DNA of 34,103 nucleotides from Priapulus caudatus (taxonomy: Eukaryota; Priapulida; Priapulimorpha; Priapulimorphida; Priapulidae). The position numbers and the translations under genes were made by a program. Below are positions 22,612 through 34,103 of the stretch, in pieces. Numbering within the stretch: position 1 is the stretch's first letter; each line of letters opens with the position of its first letter. The notes beneath the pieces were generated by a model. It did not search any database. It worked only from the letters and a program-made list of their open reading frames with translations, and was not told the DNA's origin. The DNA lies in contig NW_014577330.1 of assembly GCF_000485595.1 (NCBI RefSeq), positions 35,779 through 69,881 of the forward strand, in the 5' to 3' direction.

Positions 22612-25600
22612 ATGAAGGGCCAAGTACGTTCCTGTGGCATTGGCTATACAGCTGTCATTGATTTGGCTTCGCTTGGAACGTATTGCAGTTTGCTTTGTAC
22701 GACCCATGCCAACAAGACTGAGGTTATGATGATTATTGACAGTACTGAACCAATGATATTACTAAGATTGCCTTCGATTTGATTTTCATACTGCGAAAGG
22801 CTTTACCAGTGCAAATTTTTTAGCGGTGTAAATTTACAGGGTGGAAGATTTGATATGCCATATTTGTTGACAATTTAAATTTGAACTGATCCATGATTCT
22901 AAAGAAATTTCGAGTACTATTTCTCTGCTAATTAGTTAGCGCAAGATGGGTTAGATAAATTTTTACAGAAAAGTATATAGTAATTATATTGAACTTTTTT
23001 TCTTCAGTGCAAAACTATAAAAGAGGGAGAAATAACATTTTGCCACATTTTTGCTATGACTATGTGAAAGTGAGACTGTAGACATTGGGCAATTGTGATA
23101 TACATTCTAACCCCATGTGGTGAGTAGAACATCAGGAATTTGATGCTGAAAAATTTTAGCATACGTGCCACTGGGCAAAATGTCTGCAATGTCCAACGCG
23201 TATATTGTTAATATCCTTTAGTTTTGAACTTCAGACTGCAGACTCCCCCATTTTTGCTGCGGACTCTCTCTTTTTGCAAGCGTAGGGCGGTCCGTTGGAC
23301 ATTCCTACGTTAAAAGTAATTTCTACCCCTGAAATGTATGTGATTTTTTATTGTGTTGCAGGAGTTCTTGTATCAGTCATACTGTTGAAGTGATCGAACG
23401 CAGATACGCTCACCAATGGAGAAATGGGTCTCAGTATTCGATAAAAGCTACGTAAGTACTGCCAAGTGTAATAACTATAGAGGTAAGCGGCGTGAGGTAG
23501 TGGGCGACATACATACGCGTAAATCGAATTGATAGTGAGGGAGAAAGAAGCCATGTTGGCAGATCTCACGCCCAAAATAAAGGGTCATATGTTATAACAG
23601 GGTGGAATAATTGACAAAATAATACACATTGTCATTATCTCACCCTGCTTATAATCCAGTGAGACGGATACTAGAGAAGCCGTTTTGCCGGAAAGGAGAT
23701 TTTGATTCCGAAAGCGCCGTCAAGCGCAGCATCTTTCGCGCAGTCCGCGGCAAGGGGCCGCGACCGCGGGAACGTCCCTACGACAGTATGCAGCGCGGCA
23801 GCTTATGGATCGCGTGCGCCGAATGGAATTTGGCGGCGCAGGATCCATAGCTGGCCAGCGAACAGTCCGCAATTTTAGTGGGGGACAAGAGGGATACGAC
23901 ATTTGGACGTGAACAGTGTTCACATTGCTTATAAAAAACTGTAACCGAGTAATCTGTTCGTAACGAGCTGTGTCAGCGGCGAAATCACAGAAAGACTGTC
24001 GAAATTTCTGACATTCGCGAACCTTGCCTATCAGTAATGGAAACGGCTGTCAGAATCAGGAAACACCTACTTCAAACGGCGCTTTCGCGCCCGCAACGCA
24101 TGGCACTTTTTGCAACGTTCAATGGCGAGGCTCGCTACAGGGAGATTTGAAAGCAGGTGCGCCGCCTGCCCGCCGCCCTATAGCCCATAGACTGGCAGCT
24201 CTGCTCGCGCACCTCCTCGGCTTAGCTTAGTTCACTCAAATGCGAATCGAGGTCGGGTGAGCAGAGTCCTACCAGCCTTAGACCAGGCTTTCTATGGGGT
24301 GGGGCGCGTTGTTTTCAAATGCTTGGCCAATTTGCTCGGGCAGCGGCATTACAGGAATTTGTACCAGGGGGGCCTAACCGTAACCCATTAGTTGCCGAGG
24401 ACGCGAAGGAGGGGCCCCATGGGAATTTTTTAATACAAGCTTACACCCCCTCAGATGCGTGTTCTGCGCGAACAAGGGGGGGCTGGACTCCCTGGACCCC
24501 TCCTGTAGCACGCCCCTGCTCTCGAGCCGCGCGCAGGGAGCGAGCGACCAGGCGAGGGAGCCACAGCGACGACGGCGGGGGAGGGTGCGTGGGAGGGGTG
24601 TCCACTGTTCACCTCCCGCACGGATGGAGATTTTGCCACATTATTGACACTAAAATGGAGGCGACCTGAGGCGAAAATTCTTGCAAATTTTCCAAAAAAA
24701 ACAATTTTTTGGCTTGGGGGAGGGGCTCAGGGGGGGCGGTTCGTTCGATACGCCCCGAACCCCCCTGCGCTACGGCCTGCTAGTCTATATAAGCCTTTGC
24801 ACTCTCGCACACCTTCTTGAAAGAGAGTAGGCCCTATACTAGAACAATAAAATTCGTAGTAAATTATTTCGCGATTTAGTTTAGCATTATATTTTATTGA
24901 AAACGCCTTCCAAGTGGCCTGTTGTCTGAGTATAGCCTAGGTATTCTAACCCAGAAAGAGCCGTTTCTTGCCTAGCGTCGTAGGTACAAGTAGTACCCTA
25001 GTGGCTTCAAGATAAGCACGAACATGGCTCCCAATAATTATATGGGGCCCCCAATGTATGGCATGGGCAATAAACACGCAATGTCATTTACATCACTATA
25101 AACCTATAATATATATCAATAAATAGGTTAGAGGTATATGGTGTGAGGGTTTCGTACATTATGAGTAAGCTTCAATTAGCTAGTAACCAGAGTTAGTCAC
25201 TTATTACTATTACTATGTAGCTCCTGCGGTCCTGGTGTTACTAGTACTTAAGTACTAGTAGTGCTGGTACACTTATAGTACTACTACTACTAGTACTAGT
25301 AGTAGTACTTAGTAGTAATTTCATATCGTAACATGTACTGTAGTAATTACCTAAGGTAATTCGTAGCCGTAGGTGTGGAATGTATACCAGTCTTAATGTG
25401 CCGCTAGTGGCAAATTGCCTCAGTTCTAGAACAAACTTATCGTCAGATGTGTGCTTTTACGCGGCTTGATCTTGCTGCAGTGGCTGTTACGATTGGAATA
25501 TATTGCGGCAAAAAAACGGCAAAACGGGCTAGGAGAGGAGATGCCGAGCGCCGGCCCCGGGTCCTCAACGAGGTTCATTAAAAACCTCGCACGTACGTGA

Positions 25601-28600
25601 CAGGGAGACAGGACATGGCTTACGATATGAAATAACGCACGGTCACGATTCCAGTTAGACTGTCACGGACGTTAATTCGGGCAATCGCTCTTTCGCTACA
25701 CTAAGTTATAGTGTAGTGCGAGGTACTTGTACTGATGAGAATTATGTAGAGTATAGTAGCAGATAGCTAACAAACGCGGTTGAAATTAAACATGAACTTT
25801 CATAATTGCGTAGACTGACTAATAGTTGTATATCGTTACTAATAGTAATAAGGAATTATTCTGCTCTTATAACATAGTATGGATGTATATATAATGTATA
25901 TTATCAGACTAATCAACACCACAATGGAGAAAGGGCCAAATAGTGCAATTTCACGGCAATATATATTATTCTACTGAGAGCCTGGGGAGACTGATATTAC
26001 GCGCAATATCTCGGCCAGCAATATCGTAGAGATTAACTGTAGTACTATATAGCCCGCTTACATTAACTGGCGGGCGCTCGATCTTTCTTCCGAATCCAAT
26101 TCGAATTCCGAATGCGGTAACCGAAGAATTGTATCTGACTCTTCTGTTCCTTCGTCTGCGTGACATGTCGGGCTGGAACAGGCGATTGGCTTGTCTCGGC
26201 TACATGCGGAATGGCCGCGCGCTGCGCTACGCCTACCTGCCTGCCGTACGCCTATGCTGCTGGCTATATTATATACATGCTTGAAGTCTGACGTCAATGA
26301 TCCGAACCTCTAAAGCATGGGGGGTAATTAACAGACGCTACAGACATACGGCTGGTGGCATTGTGTCACACATAACGTCTAGTGCCAATCTATCAGTGTA
26401 AACAACAATAATCAGTCAGGCCTGCCGTGTTTCTAAGATGGCTGCGATGAATTAGCTGGGACGTCACACTTCAGATAGACTGGTACGGACGTTAATTTCG
26501 GCAAGTCTCTTTCGTCACTAAAGTTATGAGTTAGTGGAGGCGTGTCAAAGCTCTGCACCGCGGGGCAGTCTAAAGAAAATTCTTTGCAAAATGACTTGCA
26601 GAGAGCGCTGTCGCGCCATCTATAGGGTAGCGATATGTACGAGAAATTAAGTCAGGCGCGTGGGAATTAAATAAATTCGATATCGCTTTTCTAGAAGAAA
26701 AACCTAACGCGCGCAACCAAAAAAAGCTAGCAATTACACGCATTGATTTTATTCTCGCCATACGTGTCATAGTCGAAAGGTTTCTGCCAGTAGCGCCACA
26801 ATCTCAAGTTGGACCGATACAGGCCCATATTGACATAGACCGTAAAATTGTTCTAATACAGAGCAGCGAGTTCGGATGAAATGGCGCCACCCAGGTGGCG
26901 CTGTTCGCGCTTCGCCGGCATGAATCCGGCTGCAGATCTTTCTCAGATTCAACGAGACGGCCATAGTCCGGTTTATTCGCTTCATGCACTTGTATACTGT
27001 AATATCGCTGTATATCTCGCTGGTGGTTTAATTTTTGCGAATTTTGCGAACGCGTCTCGACCCGCGAAAATAACAACACGCGACCTAGTTCATGACCAAA
27101 CTAATTCATAATTCACACTGACTGCGAAAGTTAACCACTTGGAAAATTGTCCGTCATGTCTTGAATTCGTGAAAAATATCGTACGCGCGAAAAATTATGG
27201 CGTATACAGTATGTTAAGCTTAATTCGAGAAACGCTGTGTGTAGTTCACGCGTTACCTAACACATGTGTGACGCTCCGTGATCACTCGTAAGATTAACTT
27301 GTCATCTGCGATGATCCGCTTCTGCTTCTACAAGAGTTTTGAGCTTAACTGAAGAATTCGGCGAAGATTTGTTGGGCGGGAGAGCACTCTGCCGCGTTGT
27401 CGACAGGCTGCTGGCAATGGCCGACATCAAACCATGACGCAAAGGTACGACTGATTTCGTCCTCAGTACAGCCTTTTTTACCGTCTTGTCCGTATGTTGA
27501 TTTACGTAGTGGAGCATATTAAGAAGTGGGCGTCTTCCAAGCGTCTGTGAGGAAAGAAATCATCGTGATTTCGCAACTATTAAACGATATTTTTTAGCTT
27601 CATCTAACATAGTCAGATGCAGCTTGTCGAATCGCATGGAGCGTGCGTCCGTCGTCCGTAGCGCCGTGCGTCAACAGTTGGGGGGGCCCAGAATCTTTAA
27701 ACCGCTCGATACGGTTACGGTTCACGATATTCGGGCGTTGGGGTGGGGGGGTAATCCGAAAACGAGTTTGGTATGTTAAAGCCCAGGGCAAAGGTCAAAG
27801 GTCAAGAAGGTGTAAGAAGAAGAAGGGGAACATTCCCTCTCTTAACTTAAGGTATAGGAGGAAATGCAGAATTGCGCCACAAATCTAAAAAGCGGCTGCG
27901 ACCTTAGGCTCGTGATAGTCGGTGTCATATGCATCATGGTAGGAAAGCGCATCATGTGCCGAAATTGGAGGTCACTGGTGCCAAAGGTCAAGTCGGAGCA
28001 CAGGGACAGATTTTTGACCTTTTCTGAGGACATGGTCTGACGGAGGCGATTGCAAAACTTTTTTTGTTTCAGCGGTGACCTACGCATTTTACTGGGCTTT
28101 ATTGAAAGGACGCATGAAATGTGTTTTTTTCTTTCCACTGCTGACGTGCCGAAAAAGTAAGTGTCGGCTGATATCTTTTGACCGTCAAGAGAGGGTTAAA
28201 CATGGATTTGTTGACTGTTAACAAAGGATTGACTGCTTTTGTTATTAGAGACACCGCTTCACAGCCGCCCTCCCCCACCTCGGCCCCCATCCTCCACCCA
28301 CCCTCCACCCCCACCCTCCCCACCACCACCACTACGCTCGCGGCTCGAGAGCCGCATATCCATGATAACGGTTAATATGGCGAGTCATTAAAGCTACACA
28401 GCTATATCTTTATTACTGTAGTCTACCGATAGCAAAGCCTAATCAACGCGGTGGCGGGAGGGCGCACTTGATTTCAGTTGCCAGTGAGTTTTAAGTCAGA
28501 AGAATAGCCGGCTACAGTAACGTCAGTTGAGAGCTGTCGCTCTGCGCCACTTTGTTAGTTCACCTTGACCTGTCAAAGATGAGCTAATTTGCGCATGTGC

Positions 28601-31600
28601 GCGTTGTCCGTCGTACGCTCCGTCCGTCGTCCGTCACTGTCCGTCACATTGTCCTACGGCCAACGATAACTTGAGAACGTTTGACCTACATGTTTCAAAT
28701 TGGCATACAGTAGTGTTACCCTATCGGCCGAGAATTGAACGTCCTATGTTTGGAGGCAAGCCAGTCGACCTACTTCCGAGCCATGCCCACTTTTTGCAAG
28801 AAATGAAATGGCGGCATCTAGATTCATTCGATTTTGTTTGAATTTATACCTACCTACCTACCACCTACCTACCTAATATACGCGTACGTGTAATATTGTG
28901 TTTTAGATTCTTCGTTACAGTAATTTGATTGAAATATTTATGCTTTTAATTTGCACGATAATCAAAAACGAAATGCGATCATTTAGGCGTAGCGAAATCT
29001 CTCGCCAAGATTTCAGATCTTCAGATCTGAAACATATTTTGGCATCAAGGAACTAACCCGAAACAAAGCAGTGAAATTTATAGTATAGGACATGGAATAG
29101 AGGACATTTGATCAAATTTCGGTTCCATATAAATCGAAACACTTACAAATTTTAAATATTATCTCTCTTTGTCTATCATACCCAAGGTGAGCTACTTAGT
29201 GTCATTGGCAATTTCATTTCATGCTGTATTTGCTAGTGGCATTGATGAGAGAGAGGAGTGAATAGTTTCATTGAAATGCATGACTAGCTTCAGAATTTTA
29301 TTGGGGCGCAATTTCATTGGCGGACATTGTTAGCGTTTACACGTTTTCAATCTGTGCGACGAACCAGCATTTCATTATCGCGCTCTGGAATTAGTCTGTG
29401 TTGTCACTGATTAAGATCACCCAAATTTCAAATTGTAGATATGCCTAGCAGAAAGCTCAGACCATCTGGTTACTCTTATTCACACTGGTGACTTTCTTCC
29501 TGAGGGTGGTTCTGAGGGGTTCGAGCGTATCGGCTACTATACAGGCTCTGCCGTGCTCTATGCCTACGAGGATGTGCTCAATTCGAAGCCTGTACAGTAA
29601 TGTGGGTAATCATGTCCGCTGTGGCCGTCCAGATACTATAACAAGTGAAGTCCTGACTTCAGCTTAACACGTATTGCGATGTACAGACATAATACGGTTT
29701 AATGTTTTACGTTATAAAATGTTGTCAAAATGTGTGGGGGTCGAAATATTAGGTTTATATAACACCTAAGGATAGGTAAGCAATACTCGCTACCGCACAT
29801 TCTATTTCGGAATGAGTCAGAACGATTCGCATGCAATGCTAACGATCAAGGGGGGTGGCGATTTAATTATGCATCGTGGACACGTGGTAAAGATTTCGAT
29901 TGTCGAGTGCGATTTTGCAGAATGTTTTCGTACAAGAACTGCCGAGCTGGCAAGCGCTGTGCAAAGCACGTCGCTCGCAGCTGCTAAGAGTTCGGGACCC
30001 AGTTGACGTCCGACGAACGCGCTACGGAAGCTTCTACGTCTGCAACGTCGGTAGGTCAAAGTTGGATTCACGCTGAAAGTACGAACTGCTGGATCACGAT
30101 CATGTCCACAGGTAAGTCACGGGGGGGGGGGGGTCTACGACGAAACCCGGCCCTCGTTTGCCGTTGTTGACTTTCAGCTGGGCACGTCGGCTGGAGCGCG
30201 CTGTTTTTAATAAGCCTGGTGGCTGTGTCAGCAGATGATGGCGGGAAGTGGATCTGGAGTAGTTAAAGGTGCGGTCAAAGCAAACTTGGTGCTCTGCGTG
30301 TGTCCCTGAGTGTTTTACCGTATGACGTGCCAGTGCAATATTCTCATTTGGTTGGGGCATGCACACATGGTTGACATCTACTCCATTTTTCCACCCTGCA
30401 TAACCTAAACTAATCAATGTCTGTTTTATGGTGATTACTGCTAATTAGATTGTTATTTCATAAAAACATAAAGTTCATCGTCATTACTGCATTCTTTCCG
30501 CAGGTGATATCCAAAGCACGCGTTAGAACGGCAGGGTAGTCGGGCAATGCCTGTGAGAACTGTACTCGGAGTGTTCTTCGGAGACCGTGCGTCGTTCCCT
30601 GTGATTAGCACAGCAATACCGTAGGGCCAGATGTAGCTCTATCAGCACCCTCTCTCGAGGTTAGGGATAGTTGTGTAAAACTTCGATCTTTAGTTCCGCG
30701 GCAGGGAAGACTGATGAACATTGTAGGACGTCTTAGGCAGTGATCGCCATATGCTAACAAAGTGAGAAGAAAGTCAATTTGATGGTAGTATCAGTGTTGT
30801 GAAATTCTATGCCCAATTATATAACGTGGCTGGCACGTGTCGTCGGAGTGTAAAAGGCACAACTTTTAGTGATTAACTTGCTAGATTTTTGCAAAGCAGC
30901 ATGATTTGCAGTGGCTGATTTCACAGTGACTCCACTATAATCTATGATTCTCACTAGCTAATGTAGTAATAGTCAGGCAGTAGGAGCAACGGTTAGGACC
31001 GTTTGTGCTGTCATTTTGCTAATTAGTATAGCTGTAGGCTGCATAGCTGTACTCTACTTGTGTAACATGTTAGGAGGGAGAAGCTGCGGGGTCACATACA
31101 AGGGTGTTTTCCAAAAGATACTCCTTTCATGCAGACTATTTCATTCTGAAGAGATGGCATTTGCATTCATGGCAATACTTTTGTGGTTCTTGTGCTCTGT
31201 CATCTTACAACCCAGTCCACATAGTCACAGTGCTCGTAAATTCCTCTCTGTACAAAACTGTGTCTCTTTGGCACTTAATAATGCACTGAAAAGTATCTGT
31301 TTTGCGTTAAAAATGGATAAATCTCGCAACAAAAAGGCCTATAATGCCTACTGTGAGCATACTTACAGTGTGCAAACATCACAAAATGTCCATTGATCCA
31401 GAGTAAGTGCTACAAACATTGGGATTTTCAAAATCGCGTCCGAGAGACGGCGGTAAATGTTACACAGGCTAGCAGTAGCCTATACTAGTGCAAATAGTTC
31501 TGGAACGAAAACACTATATTTGTTTCCTGATTTGCATAAGTATAATATAGATAACGATATGGTTTAAACAATTTCACAATTTTGTACTGAATAAACATCG

Positions 31601-32144
31601 AATAATTGAATTATAACTTGTTTTATGCTTAGAAAGGAACTGGTTAATACGAATCGACGGCCGATCGCTCGCTGTAATTTCGTATTAGATTTTGAAACAA
31701 ATGTTATGAAAGTACGGCAATCCCAAATGAGTTTGTAGTATAATTTTGCAACATATGCAAGCTCATAAGTAAGGTTAATATATGCGAGCGTATATATCTG
31801 GCGAGGTTTTTGCAATCTTTAAAGGCCAATTAACAAAGACCGTTTTAAATGCCGCATGTTATTTTGCTTTACACATAGAATATGAGCGAATGCACTCGGC
31901 ATTATCATCTGAATGGTGTGTGAAGCATTGTCCGTGCTATTTGTCGTCTCTCTTAGATAGGCTTGTAAAGCCTACATCTGCCAGCTGCCCGACAGATATC
32001 GCTCACCGCAGGTGTGAGGCTACTGCTGTATCGTTGTTCGGCTGATGGGCAATGAAAATGCAATCGCCTATAATTGGAACTGGAAGCAAACATTGTGCGC
32101 AGAACTCTTTGCTTTGTATGGGATAAATTGCAAATATCCTATAG
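22612..32144 (+). pseudogene. DIPK1: Second DIPK1 copy, frames broken by indels
   Basis: Counterparts of all eight exons appear in order on the plus strand at about 22612-22735, 23008-23119, 23362-23482, 27335-27444, 29439-29644, 29921-30111, 30504-30659 and 31957-32144. Splice sites are largely kept (for example CTTCAG before exon 2, GTAAGC after exon 3, GTAAGT after exon 6), yet nearly every exon has frame-shifting 1-3 base indels; the last exon alone has about ten. Introns show the same density. Loss of frame without loss of splice sites, and indels outnumbering substitutions, suggest sequencing error in an uncorrected copy. A true pseudogene or a second functional gene hidden by errors cannot be separated here. 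Asn262 and Lys267 codons of the catalytic loop (AAC and AAG) are the same in this copy. Confidence 0.75.
27591..28560 (-). repeat. Dispersed repeat X, inverted counterpart of copy 2
   Basis: Begins TTTTTAGCTTCATCTAACATA and ends TTTGTTAGTT, the reverse complement of the edges at 13371-14270. It contains the C-rich counterpart (about 28260-28330) of the G-run. Confidence 0.8.
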
Positions 32145-32209
32145 CATATATATACTATATATATTATTAGTAACTTGTGCTATATTATATATTGCATATA
32201 TATATATCA

Positions 32210-32935
32210 GGAGTAGATAATAGTCAATAAACGAGGGAAATCGTCATTTACTAGCCTTATAATACCTACGATTTACTACGCGTAACTCCATCCAACTTGA
32301 GCTCATAATATGTACACAGTACATTCGCCTAAGCATCGGTGCGAAATCGTTTCCTCGTAATAACACACAGCAATCCGGAGATACCAGACTAAAGCGTACG
32401 ACACGGATTTCCATTCTTGTTGCAAGCAAACTGCTAACGTGTTTTCGGCGAAATTTAAACAAAAGGCAGCTACTACGCTCGCGATGCGGTTGACACGCTG
32501 GGAGATTGGAGCATGCGAGCTACCTCGGGCGTAGATAACCTTGACCGACATAGAACAGTACATACCGCATACAACTGGTATGCCCCCCCACGTACGCATG
32601 CCGCCCCACCACAATCAGCAGCAATCTCCGCAGCGAGCCAGACCGCAATGCGCGGCGTTAGTAGCTGCTTTTGTTTAATTTCGCCGATAAACACGTATGA
32701 CGTTTGCTGGCAACAGGAATGGAAAAATGTGTCGTACGTTTTAGTCTGTATCTCGGATGCGGGTGTACAGGAAAGCGATTTTCGGGCACGATGCTAGCGA
32801 ATGTACTGTGTACGATTGTAGGCTGCAAGTTGGATTGGTTACGCGTAGTAAAATCGTAAGGTATTATAAGGCTAGTAATGACGAATTCTCCCTGTTTATT
32901 GAAGTCACTCCTTCTCCAATTATCTACTTCTGATA
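32210..32935. mobile_element. Fold-back element, inverted counterpart
   Basis: Counterpart of 9116-9834 with two inverted arms around a spacer near 32515-32625, flanked by TA tracts. The arms are less regular than in the first copy because of scattered indels. Confidence 0.75.
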
Positions 32936-33437
32936 TGATATCTATATAAAATATATATATAATATATGGTATTATAGTGCAAGCTACTTTTTCGTTCAGT
33001 GTGAAGAAGCAGAACAATTTATTTTAATGCAAGTTTAAGGTATGAGTGTGTACATTAGAAAAACCCGCAGAATGAATAGTTTTTAGAAGTGCCATGTGTC
33101 AAAATACTAGACTTCTTTTCTTGGTAGTCTCTAACCAAGGAGTGATTATTGTGGCTGCCGCTAGTAAATGGGCAATTGGTTATGGTAGCACAAATACTCA
33201 CACATAAGTGCAATTCTAATACTGGTTTTCCTGCAAAGTATACTGAAGCAGGATGTTTTTATTACGTGCCATTTTCAGTCGTGATGCTTATTATTTATTT
33301 GTCTTTCCTTGGTTTTTTTACGTGATTTTGTTTTTCTTTGCAAATTAATATGCGGGAAAGAATATTTGTAAATTAATAATGTACTTCCTTACATTTTACA
33401 TCTAATGATTGCAATGTAACAAACTGTTAATTGTATC

Positions 33438-34103
33438 CCCCGTGACGAAAGTCGGCGGGGATACCTATGGTTTCATGTTTCCCGCGCAGCCTCCCCGCAG
33501 AGAATTTCGGCCTTCGCTCTATAACTCGAACCTAATTGACGCTAGCGTGACCAAACTTGGCATACTTACACATCTTGGGAGAAGTGTGAAAGTACCGAAA
33601 ACCAGGTCTACTGCGACCTTTATTTTGACTTTACGCTTGACCTTGATCATATTGTCCCTCCGCTCTCTAACTCGGCCCCGTAAATTGACTAGCGCTCCAA
33701 ACTTGTATACACACATCATTGGGGAGAAGTGACGCGTTACCCAAACCAGGTCACTGCGACCTTGACCTTGATCATATTTACCTTCCGCTCTAACATCGGC
33801 CCCAATAATTGACCTAGCGCTAACCAACTTGGTATACTTACACATTGGGGAGAAGGTGAGCAGCGTACAAAAACCAGGTATCACTGCCGACCTTTTATTT
33901 GATCTTTTACCTTGACGCTTGATCATATTTCCTTCTGCTCTATAAACTCGCCCTAATTGACTAAGCGCTACAAACTTGGTATCTACAACATCTTGGGAGG
34001 GTGTGTCGCGTACGCAAACCGCAGGTCACTACGACCTTCACCTATGATCATAATTTCGCTTCCGCTCTATAACTCGCCGCCTTAATTGACCTAAAAGCGG
34101 ACC
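33438..34103 (-). mobile_element. Minisatellite element, inverted counterpart cut by window end
   Basis: Starts with GTATCCCCCGTG (33436-33447), the complement of the end at 8631-8642, followed by tandem units in reverse orientation. The window ends in the unit that corresponds to about 7988, so the far terminal inverted repeat is not seen. Confidence 0.7.

Larger units (their letters stand above)
22428..34103 (-). repeat. Inverted copy (B') of about 7988-19212
   Basis: Reads as the reverse complement of the first copy throughout: 22428 pairs with 19212, 23840 with about 17870, 26600 with 15220, 28560 with 13371, 30504 with 11489, 32144 with 9902, 33460 with 8612, and the last base pairs with about 7988. 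It contains counterparts of DIPK1, repeat X, the hairpins, the fold-back element and the minisatellite. Differences are mostly 1-3 base indels. Confidence 0.95.

Overview
This is nuclear DNA from a metazoan. It has short phase-preserving GT-AG introns, two animal gene families (DHPS and DIPK1/FAM69), AT-rich intergenic DNA, microsatellites and dispersed non-autonomous repeats. The compact introns and the many GACG-rich and G-rich dispersed repeats would fit an early-branching marine invertebrate such as a sponge, but nothing here proves the phylum. No bacterial operon, CRISPR array, rRNA or tRNA was seen.

Layout. 1-1198 is the upstream flank of DHPS. 1199-4700 (+) is a complete nine-exon deoxyhypusine synthase gene (365 aa). 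5257-6146 is a dispersed repeat (X1) with a CT microsatellite. 6131-7987 is a segment called A here. 7943-8642 is a minisatellite between 12-bp terminal inverted repeats. 9116-9834 is a fold-back element. 9902-19035 (-) is an eight-exon DIPK1/FAM69-family gene (395 aa). Its protein has an N-terminal membrane anchor, a Cys-rich segment, an N-lobe with an inserted EF-hand, a C-lobe and a Cys-rich tail, and its catalytic loop looks defective. 19213-21231 (C) is mostly unassigned and holds one orphan exon-like ORF. 21232-22427 (A') is a direct, shortened copy of A. 22428-34103 is an inverted copy of about 7988-19212, containing a second, frame-broken copy of the DIPK1 gene on the + strand.

The main structural observation is the order A - B - C - A' - B(inverted). 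B' starts at the DIPK1 5' flank and runs to the last base of the window, which corresponds within a few bases to the point where A and A' stop matching. The second copy differs mainly by scattered 1-3 base insertions and deletions, equally in exons and introns. That pattern looks like an unpolished long-read haplotype or misassembly more than an ageing pseudogene. A real duplication-inversion or inversion polymorphism remains possible.

DHPS and DIPK1 have no known shared pathway. DHPS activates eIF5A in the cytosol; DIPK1 proteins are ER-associated type II membrane kinase-like proteins. The two genes are convergent.
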